Notes: generated from the letters alone by a model not told the origin. A DNA stretch of 64,000 nt from Christiangramia oceanisediminis (GCF_022570735.2 NZ_JANCNS010000001.1:1364001-1428000), one strand, 5' to 3'. Numbered from the stretch's first letter, positions 41,085 through 49,170 are shown. Translations and numbers: made by a program.

Positions 41085-41990
41085 ATGTTTATTAAATTAA
41101 GAAAAAAATACGGTTTGGGATACAGGAGTATTACACTATTAACATTTTTTATAGGTTTGTGGGGTTTTTCGCAGCAAAATTCTGATTTTATGGGAGTTAT
41201 AAAACTCAATGACTCTTCTTTCATCTCCTATAGGATCGCTTTTGAAATTAAGAATGACAGTATCTCGGGTTACTCAATAACCGATATGGGAGGCCCTCAT
41301 GAGACCAAATCCAATCTAGAAGGTTTTTACAATGAAGAAAGCCGGGAACTCAGTTTCCAGGAGGCCAATATCATTTATACCAAATCGCCTATTATTGAAA
41401 ATGATTTCTGTTTTGTCAATTTCAAGGGTCGGGTCAAGGATATTTATGATGTAGAGGAGATCGAAGGGATCTTCAGAGGCTTATATAGCGATGGGCAGAG
41501 TTGCCTGGATGGCGATATCAAAATGGTTAGTATTGAAAAAATAAAAAAGAAAGCCGAAAAGGTCGACAGGAAAATTCAGAGGGTGAAACGCCTGGACGAA
41601 GATATCAAGAAAAAGGTAAGCCTTGCGAAGACCATGGACACCCTAAGTATGAACATCATTGCCAGTAATGAGAACCTGAACATACTTACCTCAGACGAGG
41701 AGATAGAGCTCACTATCTATGATGCCGGGAAAGAAGACGATGACCGGATAGACCTGATCATTAATGGAAAAAAAATATTAGAGAATTTCGTGGTGACCAG
41801 GGAAAAAAAGATCATTCCTATTAAATTGAAAGATGAACAAACCCAGATAGATGTGGTTGCTCTGAACGTTGGAACTTCGCCGCCTAATACGGTAAAGATT
41901 CACTTCGAGGATTCCAGGAACTATGTGACCACACTCACCAATTTGAAGGAGGGTGAGAAAGCAGGTATCAATATTGTAAAGCGCAAATAA
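41085..41990 (+). CDS. Hypothetical secreted protein
   Basis: 301 residues. The N-terminus (MFIKLRKKYGLGYRSITLLTFFIGLWGFSQQ) resembles a signal peptide with a long basic n-region, cleaved near GFSQ. The middle (about 165-205) is a Lys/Glu-rich predicted coiled coil, and the C-terminal 90 residues form a beta-rich domain (TIYDAGKEDDDRIDLIING), an acidic Asp-rich loop suggestive of a Ca2+-type site. I recognise no family. It starts 18 bp from the divergent TM2 gene; the next in-frame Met (residue 36) would lose the signal. Confidence 0.6.
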   Translation: MFIKLRKKYGLGYRSITLLTFFIGLWGFSQQNSDFMGVIKLNDSSFISYRIAFEIKNDSISGYSITDMGGPHETKSNLEGFYNEESRELSFQEANIIYTKSPIIENDFCFVNFKGRVKDIYDVEEIEGIFRGLYSDGQSCLDGDIKMVSIEKIKKKAEKVDRKIQRVKRLDEDIKKKVSLAKTMDTLSMNIIASNENLNILTSDEEIELTIYDAGKEDDDRIDLIINGKKILENFVVTREKKIIPIKLKDEQTQIDVVALNVGTSPPNTVKIHFEDSRNYVTTLTNLKEGEKAGINIVKRK

Positions 41991-41993
41991 AAA

Positions 41994-42017
41994 AAGCCCC
42001 CGCTTTCGCGAAGGCTT
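41994..42017. terminator. Bidirectional terminator with bipartite stem
   Basis: Outer stem AAGCC/GGCTT and inner stem CGC/GCG around TTTC, separated by an internal CC/AA loop. It lies between the converging secreted-protein gene and ahcY; on the minus strand it is followed by a seven-base T run, on the plus strand by a mixed T-rich stretch. Confidence 0.75.
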
Positions 42018-42052
42018 CTAATTTTATTTTAGATCTAAAACTTCAGATCTTT

Positions 42053-43369
42053 TTAGTACCTGTAATATTCAGGTTTGAAAGGTCCCTGGACCTCAACCCC
42101 AATATATTCAGCCTGGTCTGGTCTAAGCTCTGTAAGCTCAACACCAATTCTTTCCAGGTGAAGTTTTGCAACCTTTTCATCAAGATGTTTTGGAAGCATA
42201 TAAACCTCATTCTTGTATTGATCTGTATTATTCCAAAGTTCGATTTGCGCAAGGGTCTGGTTGGTAAATGAGTTACTCATTACAAAACTTGGGTGACCAG
42301 TAGCACAACCAAGGTTTACCAGGCGACCTTCAGCCAGAAGAATAATGTCTTTCCCGTTGATGGTATATTTATCTACCTGAGGTTTGATCTCTACTTTTGT
42401 GTCTCCGTGATTCTGGTTCAACCAGGCAACAGCGATCTCATTATCAAAATGACCAATATTGGCAACAATAGTCTTGTCTTTCATCGCTTCAAAATGCTCC
42501 CCGCGAACTATATCTTTATTTCCAGTAGTAGTGATCACGATATCAGCTTTTGGAAGAACTGTTTCCAGTTTCTTCACTTCGAACCCGTCCATAGCTGCCT
42601 GAAGGGCACAGATAGGATCGATCTCGGTAACAGTTACGATAGAACCAGCTCCTTTAAAAGACTGGGCTGTTCCTTTTCCAACATCACCATAACCGCAAAC
42701 AACTACTCGTTTACCGGCAAGCATCACATCTGTAGCACGACGAATCGCGTCTACCGCACTTTCACGACATCCGTATTTATTGTCAAATTTCGACTTGGTA
42801 ACCGAATCGTTCACGTTGATCGCAGGCATAGGAAGCGTTCCTTTTTTCATGCGCTCATACAGTCTGTGAACTCCGGTGGTAGTTTCTTCTGAAAGTCCTT
42901 TGATACCTTTTCCAAGTTCAGGATATTCATCAAGCACCATATTGGTAAGGTCTCCACCGTCATCAAGGATCATGTTCAACGGCTTGCGTTCTTCTCCGAA
43001 GAAAAGAGTTTGCTCGATACACCAGTTGAATTCCTCTTCGGTCATTCCCTTCCAGGCATAAACCGAAATCCCTGCAGCAGCAATAGCAGCAGCGGCGTGA
43101 TCCTGCGTAGAGAAGATATTACATGAACTCCAGGTAACTTCAGCACCAAGCTCCACTAGTGTTTCGATAAGCACGGCAGTCTGGATGGTCATATGTAAAC
43201 ATCCCGCAATTCTCGCTCCTTTTAAAGGTTTAGATTCTCCATATTCTTCACGAAGTGCCATCAAACCTGGCATTTCGGCTTCAGCAAGTTCGATCTCACG
43301 ACGGCCGTATTCGGCCAGCTCAATATCTTTTACTTTATAGGCGGTATACGGTACTGTTTTAGTCGACAT
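42053..43369 (-). CDS. ahcY: Adenosylhomocysteinase (S-adenosylhomocysteine hydrolase)
   Basis: A 438-residue enzyme that hydrolyses S-adenosylhomocysteine to adenosine and homocysteine. The start is set at 43369 ([12 protein letters not shown]), since the upstream frame only extends into the promoter region. NAD-binding Rossmann motif [12 protein letters not shown], catalytic stretches [20 protein letters not shown] (early) and [21 protein letters not shown], and the C-terminal KPEYYRY that closes the neighbour's active site in the tetramer, are all present. A TATTTTTG box at 43405-43412 (minus) fits its promoter. Confidence 0.97.
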   Translation of the reverse strand: MSTKTVPYTAYKVKDIELAEYGRREIELAEAEMPGLMALREEYGESKPLKGARIAGCLHMTIQTAVLIETLVELGAEVTWSSCNIFSTQDHAAAAIAAAGISVYAWKGMTEEEFNWCIEQTLFFGEERKPLNMILDDGGDLTNMVLDEYPELGKGIKGLSEETTTGVHRLYERMKKGTLPMPAINVNDSVTKSKFDNKYGCRESAVDAIRRATDVMLAGKRVVVCGYGDVGKGTAQSFKGAGSIVTVTEIDPICALQAAMDGFEVKKLETVLPKADIVITTTGNKDIVRGEHFEAMKDKTIVANIGHFDNEIAVAWLNQNHGDTKVEIKPQVDKYTINGKDIILLAEGRLVNLGCATGHPSFVMSNSFTNQTLAQIELWNNTDQYKNEVYMLPKHLDEKVAKLHLERIGVELTELRPDQAEYIGVEVQGPFKPEYYRY

Positions 43370-43374
43370 ATTAT

Positions 43375-43412
43375 TATATTTGAATATTAGCAATTTTGTG
43401 CCTGCAAAAATA
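43375..43412. promoter_or_regulatory. Divergent -7 boxes for ahcY and the PPTase gene
   Basis: TATATTTG on the plus strand (43375-43382) and TATTTTTG on the minus strand (43405-43412), within 40 bp. No clear -33 TTG for either. Both agree with the TAnnTTTG consensus. Confidence 0.45.
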
Positions 43413-43432
43413 AGGAAAAGCTTAGAAAATAT

Positions 43433-44080
43433 ATGCCTCTTTATAAAACAATAACAGTTGATGAACACACTAAAGTCTTCATTTGGAAGGTGGAAGAATC
43501 TTTGGAATGGCTTTCAAAGGATGTGGAACTAACCGATCACTGCCGCAGGCGTGTCCTCGGAATGAAGTCAGAAATACATCAGCGTGGTTTTATGAGTATC
43601 AGGCATTTGCTGGCCGAAGCAGGTTATACAGATCATGACCTGTATTATGATGATTATGGTAAGCCGCATTTAAGGGATGATAAATATATCTCGATCACTC
43701 ACTCTTTCAATTTTACTGCGATCATCGTAAGTAACCGGGATGTAGGCATCGATATTGAAAAACAGCGGAACAAGATCCTGACCATCGCTAATAAATTCAC
43801 ACCACTGGATGAATATCATACCCTGGCCAATGAGGAGGCACTAATTCGGAAACTCACCATTGTCTGGGGTGCTAAAGAATCGGTTTATAAATTGATCGCC
43901 CAGCCAGGAGTTGGCTTTTTGCAGCACATCAATGTGACCGATTTTGATTTTGATGATCTTAAGACCACTACACACGTTAGATTTAATGGTCTTGACGCCT
44001 GGTTTGATGTAGCCTTTCTCGAATTCGAAAATTTCACCTGTGTCTATGCCATGCCTTCTAATTCTAATTTGACAGCCTGA
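43433..44080 (+). CDS. 4'-phosphopantetheinyl transferase superfamily protein
   Basis: A 215-residue Sfp-like PPTase that would load the pantetheine arm of an acyl or peptidyl carrier protein. The Mg2+/CoA site is VGIDIEKQ (about 104-111), and the second motif is [10 protein letters not shown] (about 145-154). The length and the motifs suit the EntD/Sfp group rather than AcpS. No carrier-protein cluster is in the window. Its stop overlaps the ATG of the GGGP synthase by 1 bp (TGATG), so translation is coupled, although the biochemical link is not obvious. Confidence 0.88.
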   Translation: MPLYKTITVDEHTKVFIWKVEESLEWLSKDVELTDHCRRRVLGMKSEIHQRGFMSIRHLLAEAGYTDHDLYYDDYGKPHLRDDKYISITHSFNFTAIIVSNRDVGIDIEKQRNKILTIANKFTPLDEYHTLANEEALIRKLTIVWGAKESVYKLIAQPGVGFLQHINVTDFDFDDLKTTTHVRFNGLDAWFDVAFLEFENFTCVYAMPSNSNLTA

Positions 44081-44796
44081 TGATCGAGGTGCAATCCTAC
44101 CTGGAAGAGATCCGGCAGGCCAGCATTGAAAACCGGAAATTACTATCGGTTCTTGTAGATCCCGATAAATTCGATGAAAATAATGCTTCTGAATTCATTC
44201 AAAAATTACCAGCAGAAGCCAGCCATATTTTTGTTGGCGGGAGCACTGTAGAAAAAGGACGTACCTGTGAGGTGGTGAAAGTTATTAAGAATCTTAGCCA
44301 GTTACCGGTCATTCTTTTCCCCGGTGATCACTCCCAGATCTCTCCTTATGCCGATGCCCTGCTTTTTCTAAGTCTTATTTCCGGAAGAAACCCAGAATTC
44401 CTGATCGAACAACAGGTGCGATCGGTAGAAAAAATTAAGAATACGAATCTTGAAATTATTCCAACGGGTTATATCCTAATCGATGGGGGTAATGAGACCT
44501 CTGTTCAGAAGGTGAGTAAAACCATTCCATTGCATCAGGATCAAATCCCGCAAATCGTGAATACGGCACTGGCAGGTCAATATTCAGGAAAAAAGCTACT
44601 CTATCTCGAAGCAGGAAGTGGTGCGGTATTCCCGGTTTCTGCTGAAATTATTGAGAATGTAAAGTCAGCACTGGATATTCCGGTGATTGTAGGAGGAGGT
44701 ATCCGCAGCATACAACAACTTCAGAAGGCGTATGAGGCGGGCGCCGATATGGTTGTGATCGGGACCGCTTTTGAAAATGGTTCTTTTCAAGGATAA
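44080..44796 (+). CDS. Geranylgeranylglyceryl/heptaprenylglyceryl phosphate synthase family protein
   Basis: A 238-residue TIM-barrel of the PcrB/GGGPS family. Phosphate- and prenyl-site motifs are readable: LVDPDKFDEN, FVGGSTVEKG, YLEAGSGAVFP, and VGGGIRSIQQL. Homologues join a long prenyl diphosphate to glycerol-1-phosphate, the first step of archaeal ether-lipid synthesis; Bacteroidota carry a group II version whose product use is unclear. Coupled with the PPTase gene (1-bp overlap). An 81-bp REP-like element begins 1 bp after its stop. Confidence 0.85.
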   Translation: MIEVQSYLEEIRQASIENRKLLSVLVDPDKFDENNASEFIQKLPAEASHIFVGGSTVEKGRTCEVVKVIKNLSQLPVILFPGDHSQISPYADALLFLSLISGRNPEFLIEQQVRSVEKIKNTNLEIIPTGYILIDGGNETSVQKVSKTIPLHQDQIPQIVNTALAGQYSGKKLLYLEAGSGAVFPVSAEIIENVKSALDIPVIVGGGIRSIQQLQKAYEAGADMVVIGTAFENGSFQG

Positions 44797-44797
44797 C

Positions 44798-44878
44798 TGT
44801 CATCCAGAGCGCAGTCGAAGGGTATTTTTGCTGAACTTTTGATCCTGCTCCATTCGACTGCAAGATTTTTTTCTGACA
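44798..44878. mobile_element. Gene-less REP-like 81-bp element, related to the array
   Basis: It starts TGTCA and ends TGACA, as the 394-bp array units do. The left end carries GAGCGCAGTCGA, which differs by one base from the GAGCGGAGTCGA of the array's type B hairpin, and the right end carries TTCGACTGC, complementary to the left arm. Hence it looks like a non-autonomous relative of the array units. The similarity was judged by eye. Confidence 0.5.
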
Positions 44879-44958
44879 AAAAATCAGCAAAAACTCCACT
44901 TTTCTTTCAGTCATAAAAAAGCTTAATTTAAACCTGTATAATTCTTAATCAATAAGTT

Positions 44959-45348
44959 ATGAAAGATGTAAATCCCGTGGTCTGGTTCGAGATCTATTGC
45001 AACGACCTGGAACGTGCTAAATCATTTTATGAAAAAGTATTTCAAACTACTTTATCCCCCCTGGGGAACCCTGTTCAGGATGACGATCTTAAAATGCTGG
45101 CTTTTCCCGGCGATATGGAAACCAAAGGAAAAACTTCGGGCGCGCTGGTACATACTAAAGGAATGGAAGCTGGAGGGAATAGTGTGGTGATCTATTTTTC
45201 AAGTGAAGATTGCAGCGTTGAAGAGAACAGGGTAAAGGATGCCGGCGGAGAAGTGCTTAGATCAAAAATGTCTATCGGTGAATTCGGATTTGTAAGTATT
45301 ATTAAGGATTCTGAAGGGAATATGATCGGGATACATTCTATGGAATAA
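44959..45348 (+). CDS. VOC superfamily (glyoxalase-like) protein
   Basis: A 129-residue VOC-fold protein of the YdcJ/PhnB-like group. It opens NPVVWFEIYCNDLERAKSFYEKVF (5-28) and closes FGFVSIIKDSEGNMIGIHSM, both typical. It is not the closest kin of the VOC protein at 1530-1889 and stands in a different context. Single gene; no operon partner. Substrate unknown; such proteins are often annotated as lactoylglutathione lyase-like without proof. Confidence 0.82.
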   Translation: MKDVNPVVWFEIYCNDLERAKSFYEKVFQTTLSPLGNPVQDDDLKMLAFPGDMETKGKTSGALVHTKGMEAGGNSVVIYFSSEDCSVEENRVKDAGGEVLRSKMSIGEFGFVSIIKDSEGNMIGIHSME

Positions 45349-45350
45349 AT

Positions 45351-45380
45351 GGGCACTTCGACAGGCTCAGTGCAGCAACT
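45351..45380. repeat. Possible REP-like relic (short hairpin)
   Basis: ACTTCGACAGGCTCAGTGC at about 45356-45374 contains CACT/AGTG arms. I recall similar words as dispersed palindromes in Bacteroidota genomes, but this needs checking. Confidence 0.3.
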
Positions 45381-45507
45381 TTTTCGTCAGCCTAAACTAT
45401 TTTCAGGGTCTCAGGAGATGCTCAAGCAGTTTCAGCATGATGTGAATATTCTTAATTGAACATTTCGACCTCATGTAAAAATCTCTTTCCTATTATTCAA
45501 TTATCAA

Positions 45508-45540
45508 TTGCCGGTTTCCATTCAGTTTTGGCTAAATTTG
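45508..45540 (+). promoter_or_regulatory. Candidate promoter of the thiamine-binding operon
   Basis: TAAATTTG (45533-45540) with TTG at 45508-45510, 22-bp spacing (slightly long), 18 bp before the ATG. No TPP riboswitch precedes it. Confidence 0.45.
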
Positions 45541-45558
45541 GATTGAAAATAGAATTAT

Positions 45559-45819
45559 ATGAAGATTTCAGTAGAACTAACCTTAACACCCATTCAGGAT
45601 AATTACGAACCGGCGATCATCAATTTCATCAAAAAAATGCGTGAATCGGGGCTTACAGTAAAGGAAAATCCTCTTAGTACTCAGGTTTACGGCGATTATG
45701 ATGAGGTGATGGGATTGTTGAACAAAGAGATCAAAAACGCTTTTGAAGCCATTGATCGTGGACTAATGTATGTGAAGATCGTAAAATCTGACCGCAGCGA
45801 GTATGCAGCCGATTTTTGA
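45559..45819 (+). CDS. Thiamine-binding protein family (MTH1187/YkoF-like, PF01910)
   Basis: An 86-residue single ferredoxin-like domain of the thiamine-binding protein family. It begins ISVELTLTPI, the signature start, and keeps the helix and strand order including LTVKENPLSTQVYGDYDEVM. Known members (such as YkoF-related and MTH1187-like proteins) bind thiamine or HMP-like compounds. It overlaps pnuC by 17 bp, so translation is coupled. It is first in a train that includes a transporter, a P-loop kinase and DUF4301. A cytoplasmic protein, so it may buffer or sense the ligand. Confidence 0.82.
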   Translation: MKISVELTLTPIQDNYEPAIINFIKKMRESGLTVKENPLSTQVYGDYDEVMGLLNKEIKNAFEAIDRGLMYVKIVKSDRSEYAADF

Positions 45820-46435
45820 TTTTTTCTTTGATCAGTATTCAGGATACCCAACTTTATACATAATTCTTGAGATCATTGCGGTGATCTTTGGTTTTTTATC
45901 GGTCTGGTATTCCAAGCAAAACAACATCCTTGTATACCCAACCGGTATTGTGAGTACGCTCATATTTGTATACCTGCTCTGGCAATGGGAATTGCTTGGG
46001 GATATGATGATCAACGCCTATTATTTCTCTATGAGTATTTATGGCTGGTACATCTGGACCCGCAAGGTAGATCCTAATCATTATACTCCTATTACTTCTA
46101 CAACCCGGAAAGAGCAGGTGAAATCGGTATTTATTTTTATCGGGACATTGCTGTTCGTCTTCGCGGTCTATGAATATTTCGAAAAATGGAATAACTGGAC
46201 CGCCTATGTAGATACTGTCACAACCGCGATTTTTTTCGTAGGAATGTGGCTGATGGCGAAGCGGAAGATCGAGAACTGGATCTACTGGATCATTGGGGAC
46301 CTTATTTCGGTACCGCTGTATTTCTATAAAGGTCTTACCTTTACCAGTCTGCAATACCTGGCCTTCACCATTATTGCGATATATGGTTATCAAGCATGGA
46401 AGAAAAACTTGCGCAACGACCTGCGTCCTGCATAA
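45803..46435 (+). CDS. PnuC-family vitamin transporter (PnuT/PnuC)
   Basis: A 210-residue membrane protein with about seven helices of the PnuC family. It carries the family's WxxW element in NWIYWIIGD (about 157-165). Homologues carry nicotinamide riboside (PnuC), thiamine (PnuT) or riboflavin (PnuX). The preceding thiamine-binding gene argues for thiamine; the following NadR-like kinase argues for nicotinamide riboside. Which is right cannot be settled from sequence. It overlaps its upstream gene by 17 bp and its downstream gene by 40 bp. Confidence 0.85.
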   Translation: MQPIFDFFFDQYSGYPTLYIILEIIAVIFGFLSVWYSKQNNILVYPTGIVSTLIFVYLLWQWELLGDMMINAYYFSMSIYGWYIWTRKVDPNHYTPITSTTRKEQVKSVFIFIGTLLFVFAVYEYFEKWNNWTAYVDTVTTAIFFVGMWLMAKRKIENWIYWIIGDLISVPLYFYKGLTFTSLQYLAFTIIAIYGYQAWKKNLRNDLRPA

Positions 46436-46959
46436 AAATCGTCCTTTTTGGACCAGAATCTACCGGTAAGACCACCCTTTCTGAAGATCTTGCTGAATAT
46501 TTCAATGCACCCATGGTGAAGGAATATATGCGGGAGTATCTACAGCAGGTATGGGAAACCGAAAAGCGCATCTGCGAACCCAGGGATATTATTCCTATCG
46601 CGGAAGGACAAATGGAAGCTGAAAACCAACTCGCGGAACAGGCAGATGAGCTGTTGATCTGTGATACAGACCTGCTGGAGCTAAAGGTGTATTCCGAAGC
46701 TTATTATGAGGGATACTGCGACCCCCAACTTCTTAAACATGCGTTAAACAATCGCTACGATCTCTACTTTTTAACGTATATTGATGTGCCCTGGACGCCA
46801 GATGATCTAAGGGACAGGCCGAACGATCGGGAAGCCATGTTTGACCGATTCAAAAGTTCGCTGGATCAATATCAAAAACCTTATTTCATTCTCAAGGGTG
46901 ACCGGGAAAAACGCCTGAAAATGGCCGTGAATAAAATTAACCAACTTTTAAAAAGATAG
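46396..46959 (+). CDS. NadR-like P-loop kinase (AAA ATPase domain)
   Basis: A 187-residue protein with a P-loop GPESTGKTT (Gly19-Thr27) of the NadR C-terminal/ribosylnicotinamide-kinase type and a Walker-B-like LLICDTDLLEL. The N-terminal nucleotidyltransferase domain of bifunctional NadR is absent. As the gene overlaps pnuC by 40 bp it is translationally coupled, and it probably traps the imported vitamin by phosphorylation. The substrate could be nicotinamide riboside or thiamine; no direct sequence evidence decides. Confidence 0.78.
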   Translation: MEEKLAQRPASCIKIVLFGPESTGKTTLSEDLAEYFNAPMVKEYMREYLQQVWETEKRICEPRDIIPIAEGQMEAENQLAEQADELLICDTDLLELKVYSEAYYEGYCDPQLLKHALNNRYDLYFLTYIDVPWTPDDLRDRPNDREAMFDRFKSSLDQYQKPYFILKGDREKRLKMAVNKINQLLKR

Positions 46960-46963
46960 AATC

Positions 46964-48502
46964 GTGAGTTTCACTGAAAAGGATGTTTTACAAATCAAGA
47001 AGAAAGGAATAACCACCGGGGAAGTAGAAGAGCAAATAGCCATATTCAAACGGGGAAACATCAAGGTAAATATTACGGAAGCTGCTACGGTAGGCAACGG
47101 GATCAGCAGGATTAGCGAGGAGGATAAGAAGAAATTACTTTCTGTTTATGAAGGAGAAAAGGAGCAGCACAGTATATTGAAATTCGTACCTGCCTCTGGT
47201 GCGGCAACCAGAATGTTCAAGGCCTTACATAATTTTGCAGATGAATTTGATCCTGAAAAACATGAATTAAGAGAATATCTCGATTCTACCGGGGATAAGG
47301 ATCTTCAACGATTCTTCAGGCACCTGGAGAAGCTTCCTTTTTATGAGCATGCTTTAGAAAAGGCCCGGAATAACCATCCCGATTATGAAGAAAGAACTTC
47401 AGAGGTTCAAACACAATTACTGGTAAAAACAATTCTGGAATCCAATGGACTTTATTTGAGCAATCTACCAAAAGGCCTGGTTCCTTTTCATAAATACAAC
47501 ACCCATATTGCAACGGCTTTTGAGGAACATCTTATTGAAGCCGCCCGGTATATTAGCGTAAACGGGGTCGCGAAGGTGCATTTTACCGTTGCCGAGGAAG
47601 ACGAAGAAAAGTTCAGATCTGAATGGAAGCAGGTAAAATCCAGGGTTGAGGATAAGACAGGTGTGAAATTCGAGATCGAATATTCATTCCAGGATCCCAA
47701 AACCGATACCATCGCCGTAGACAACGATTTCAATCCGTTCAGAACTCAGGAAGATAAGCTGTTTTTCAGGCCCGGTGGTCATGGGGCGCTAATCGAGAAC
47801 CTGGACCGACTCAAAGAGGAGATCGTTTTTATCAAGAATATCGATAATGTGGTGACCGAATCCAACATCGGGAAAGTCGTGGAGTATAAAAAAATGCTTG
47901 GCGGAAAACTCTTCCAGGTGCAACGCAGTATTTTCCAGTATCTGAAAATGCTGGACACCGGGGATGTTACCAGGGATAAATTACATGAAATTCAAAGTTT
48001 TTTAAAGAAGGAGCTATTTCTGGAAACCGAATCTGAAAAAGAGATCACAGCCGAATACCTTAAAAATAAACTACACAGGCCTTTGCGTGTCTGCGGAATG
48101 GTCAAAAATGAAGGAGAGCCCGGCGGAGGTCCTTTCCTTGTAAAAGATAAGGATGGTGAGATCTCGCTTCAGATCATCGAGGGTGCCCAGATCGATAGCG
48201 ACAATCCCGAACAGGCTAAGATCGCAAGAGAAGCGACTCATTTTAATCCTGTAGATATCGTTTGCAGCCTGAAGGATCACAACGGGAAATCCTTTGATCT
48301 TAACGAATATGTAGACGAAGACATGAGTTTTATTGCCGATAAAACTAAGGATGGGAAGCCACTGAAAGCCCTGGAAAGACCCGGTTTATGGAATGGCGGA
48401 ATGGCAAAATGGAATACGATCTTTGTAGAAGTTCCCGTTGAAACGTTCAATCCGGTAAAGACGGTTTCAGACCTGTTGAAGGATTCCCACCAGCCGGCCT
48501 AA
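46964..48502 (+). CDS. DUF4301 family protein
   Basis: A 512-residue protein of the Bacteroidota-specific DUF4301 family; it begins FTEKDVLQIKKKGIT and contains LKFVPASGAATRMFKAL (67-83), VPFHKYNTHIATAFEEHL, and RPGGHGALIENL. PASGAATRM looks like a phosphate-binding loop of a nucleotidyltransferase-like fold, and RPGGHGAL is also typical, but no biochemistry is known to me. Start codon is GTG. It follows the kinase gene by 4 bp and precedes arfB by 1 bp, so it belongs to the same train. Role unknown. Confidence 0.85.
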   Translation: MSFTEKDVLQIKKKGITTGEVEEQIAIFKRGNIKVNITEAATVGNGISRISEEDKKKLLSVYEGEKEQHSILKFVPASGAATRMFKALHNFADEFDPEKHELREYLDSTGDKDLQRFFRHLEKLPFYEHALEKARNNHPDYEERTSEVQTQLLVKTILESNGLYLSNLPKGLVPFHKYNTHIATAFEEHLIEAARYISVNGVAKVHFTVAEEDEEKFRSEWKQVKSRVEDKTGVKFEIEYSFQDPKTDTIAVDNDFNPFRTQEDKLFFRPGGHGALIENLDRLKEEIVFIKNIDNVVTESNIGKVVEYKKMLGGKLFQVQRSIFQYLKMLDTGDVTRDKLHEIQSFLKKELFLETESEKEITAEYLKNKLHRPLRVCGMVKNEGEPGGGPFLVKDKDGEISLQIIEGAQIDSDNPEQAKIAREATHFNPVDIVCSLKDHNGKSFDLNEYVDEDMSFIADKTKDGKPLKALERPGLWNGGMAKWNTIFVEVPVETFNPVKTVSDLLKDSHQPA

Positions 48503-48503
48503 T

Positions 48504-48905
48504 ATGGAGGAAGCTATATTACTGAACGAGCTCGAGTTTAAAGCGGTGCGAAGTTCCGGACCCGGAGGGCAGCATGCGAATAAGACCGCGACCAAAGTTG
48601 AGCTTAGTTTTGATGTCCAGGCATCTGAAGCTCTTTCAGAACCCGAGAAAGAAAGGATAATTCGAAAACTCGCTTCCAGGATCAATAAAGAAGGGATTCT
48701 TAAAATGAGCAGCGAGGAATCACGAAGTCAGCATACCAACCGGGAGATCGTTATTCAGAATTTTATTGAAGAACTGAAGAAAGCCCTTAAAAGATCCAAG
48801 CCCAGGAAAAAAACAAAACCTACAAAAGCTTCCAGGATAAAAAGATTGAAAGCCAAAAAGAAAAAGTCTGAGATCAAGGCAAACCGAAAAGATCCGCTCA
48901 AGTAA
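48504..48905 (+). CDS. arfB: Alternative ribosome-rescue peptidyl-tRNA hydrolase ArfB (YaeJ-like)
   Basis: A 133-residue class I release-factor-like protein. The GGQ motif is at 21-23 in SSGPGGQHANK. A short basic C-terminal tail (about 95-133, rich in Lys/Arg: KKTKPTKASRIKRLKAKKKK) would enter the mRNA channel of stalled ribosomes, as in E. coli ArfB. No codon-recognition domain is present, confirming rescue rather than decoding. It starts 1 bp after the DUF4301 stop. Transcript termination likely comes from a more distal hairpin (49142-49170). Confidence 0.92.
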   Translation: MEEAILLNELEFKAVRSSGPGGQHANKTATKVELSFDVQASEALSEPEKERIIRKLASRINKEGILKMSSEESRSQHTNREIVIQNFIEELKKALKRSKPRKKTKPTKASRIKRLKAKKKKSEIKANRKDPLK

Positions 48906-49021
48906 GACGGGGAAAATTTCTACACTTTTTGGGGTTGCTCTACAGCGATACACAGTTATGAATGGGATCATAGAAATCACTAATATTCCTTAAAGCCTTA
49001 TTTTTCAGTAACTAATCGAAA
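48906..49021. other. Intergenic region after arfB
   Basis: First part of a 478-bp gap. No hairpin immediately after arfB. Nothing assigned. Confidence 0.35.
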
Positions 49022-49093
49022 ATGATTGGCCTTTCTTTCAAATGGTACAGTTTTTACAATAGTCTCTATAGGTTAGTATTGGGAATGGAATAA
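49022..49093 (+). CDS. Candidate small peptide (23 aa), low confidence
   Basis: ATG at 49022 to TAA at 49091-49093 encodes 23 residues rich in aromatic and hydrophobic residues (begins MIGLSFKWYSFYN). It is followed by a palindrome (49093-49110) and a strong terminator 48 bp later. The terminator shows that transcription passes here, but translation is unproven; the same transcript could be a small RNA or simply the arfB 3' UTR. Confidence 0.25.
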   Translation: MIGLSFKWYSFYNSLYRLVLGME

Positions 49094-49110
49094 ATTACTA
49101 ACTAGTAATT
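49093..49110. repeat. Perfect 8-bp inverted repeat, 2-bp centre
   Basis: AATTACTA/TAGTAATT (49093-49100 and 49103-49110). Potential regulator site or hairpin; no partner known. Confidence 0.4.
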
Positions 49111-49141
49111 ATTCTGTTTTATAATTTAGATTTTCGGATTG

Positions 49142-49170
49142 AAAAGGCTCCTTTACGGGAGCCTTTTTCT
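49142..49170 (+). terminator. Intrinsic terminator
   Basis: 10-bp stem AAAAGGCTCC/GGAGCCTTTT with 6-nt loop and T run. It lies 236 bp after arfB, so either the arfB operon has a long 3' UTR or an independent short RNA ends here. Confidence 0.85.

Noticed and set aside
42293-42892. 199-codon frame on the plus strand
   Set aside because: It lies wholly antisense to ahcY, whose reading is unmistakable; the frame has no recognisable domain.
45349-45558. TPP riboswitch before the thiamine-binding gene
   Set aside because: None of the conserved THI-box words (GGGGTGCC, CTGAGA, ACCTG) occur in the leader.
45896-46393. 165-codon frame on the minus strand
   Set aside because: Antisense to pnuC; the PnuC membrane pattern is on the plus strand.
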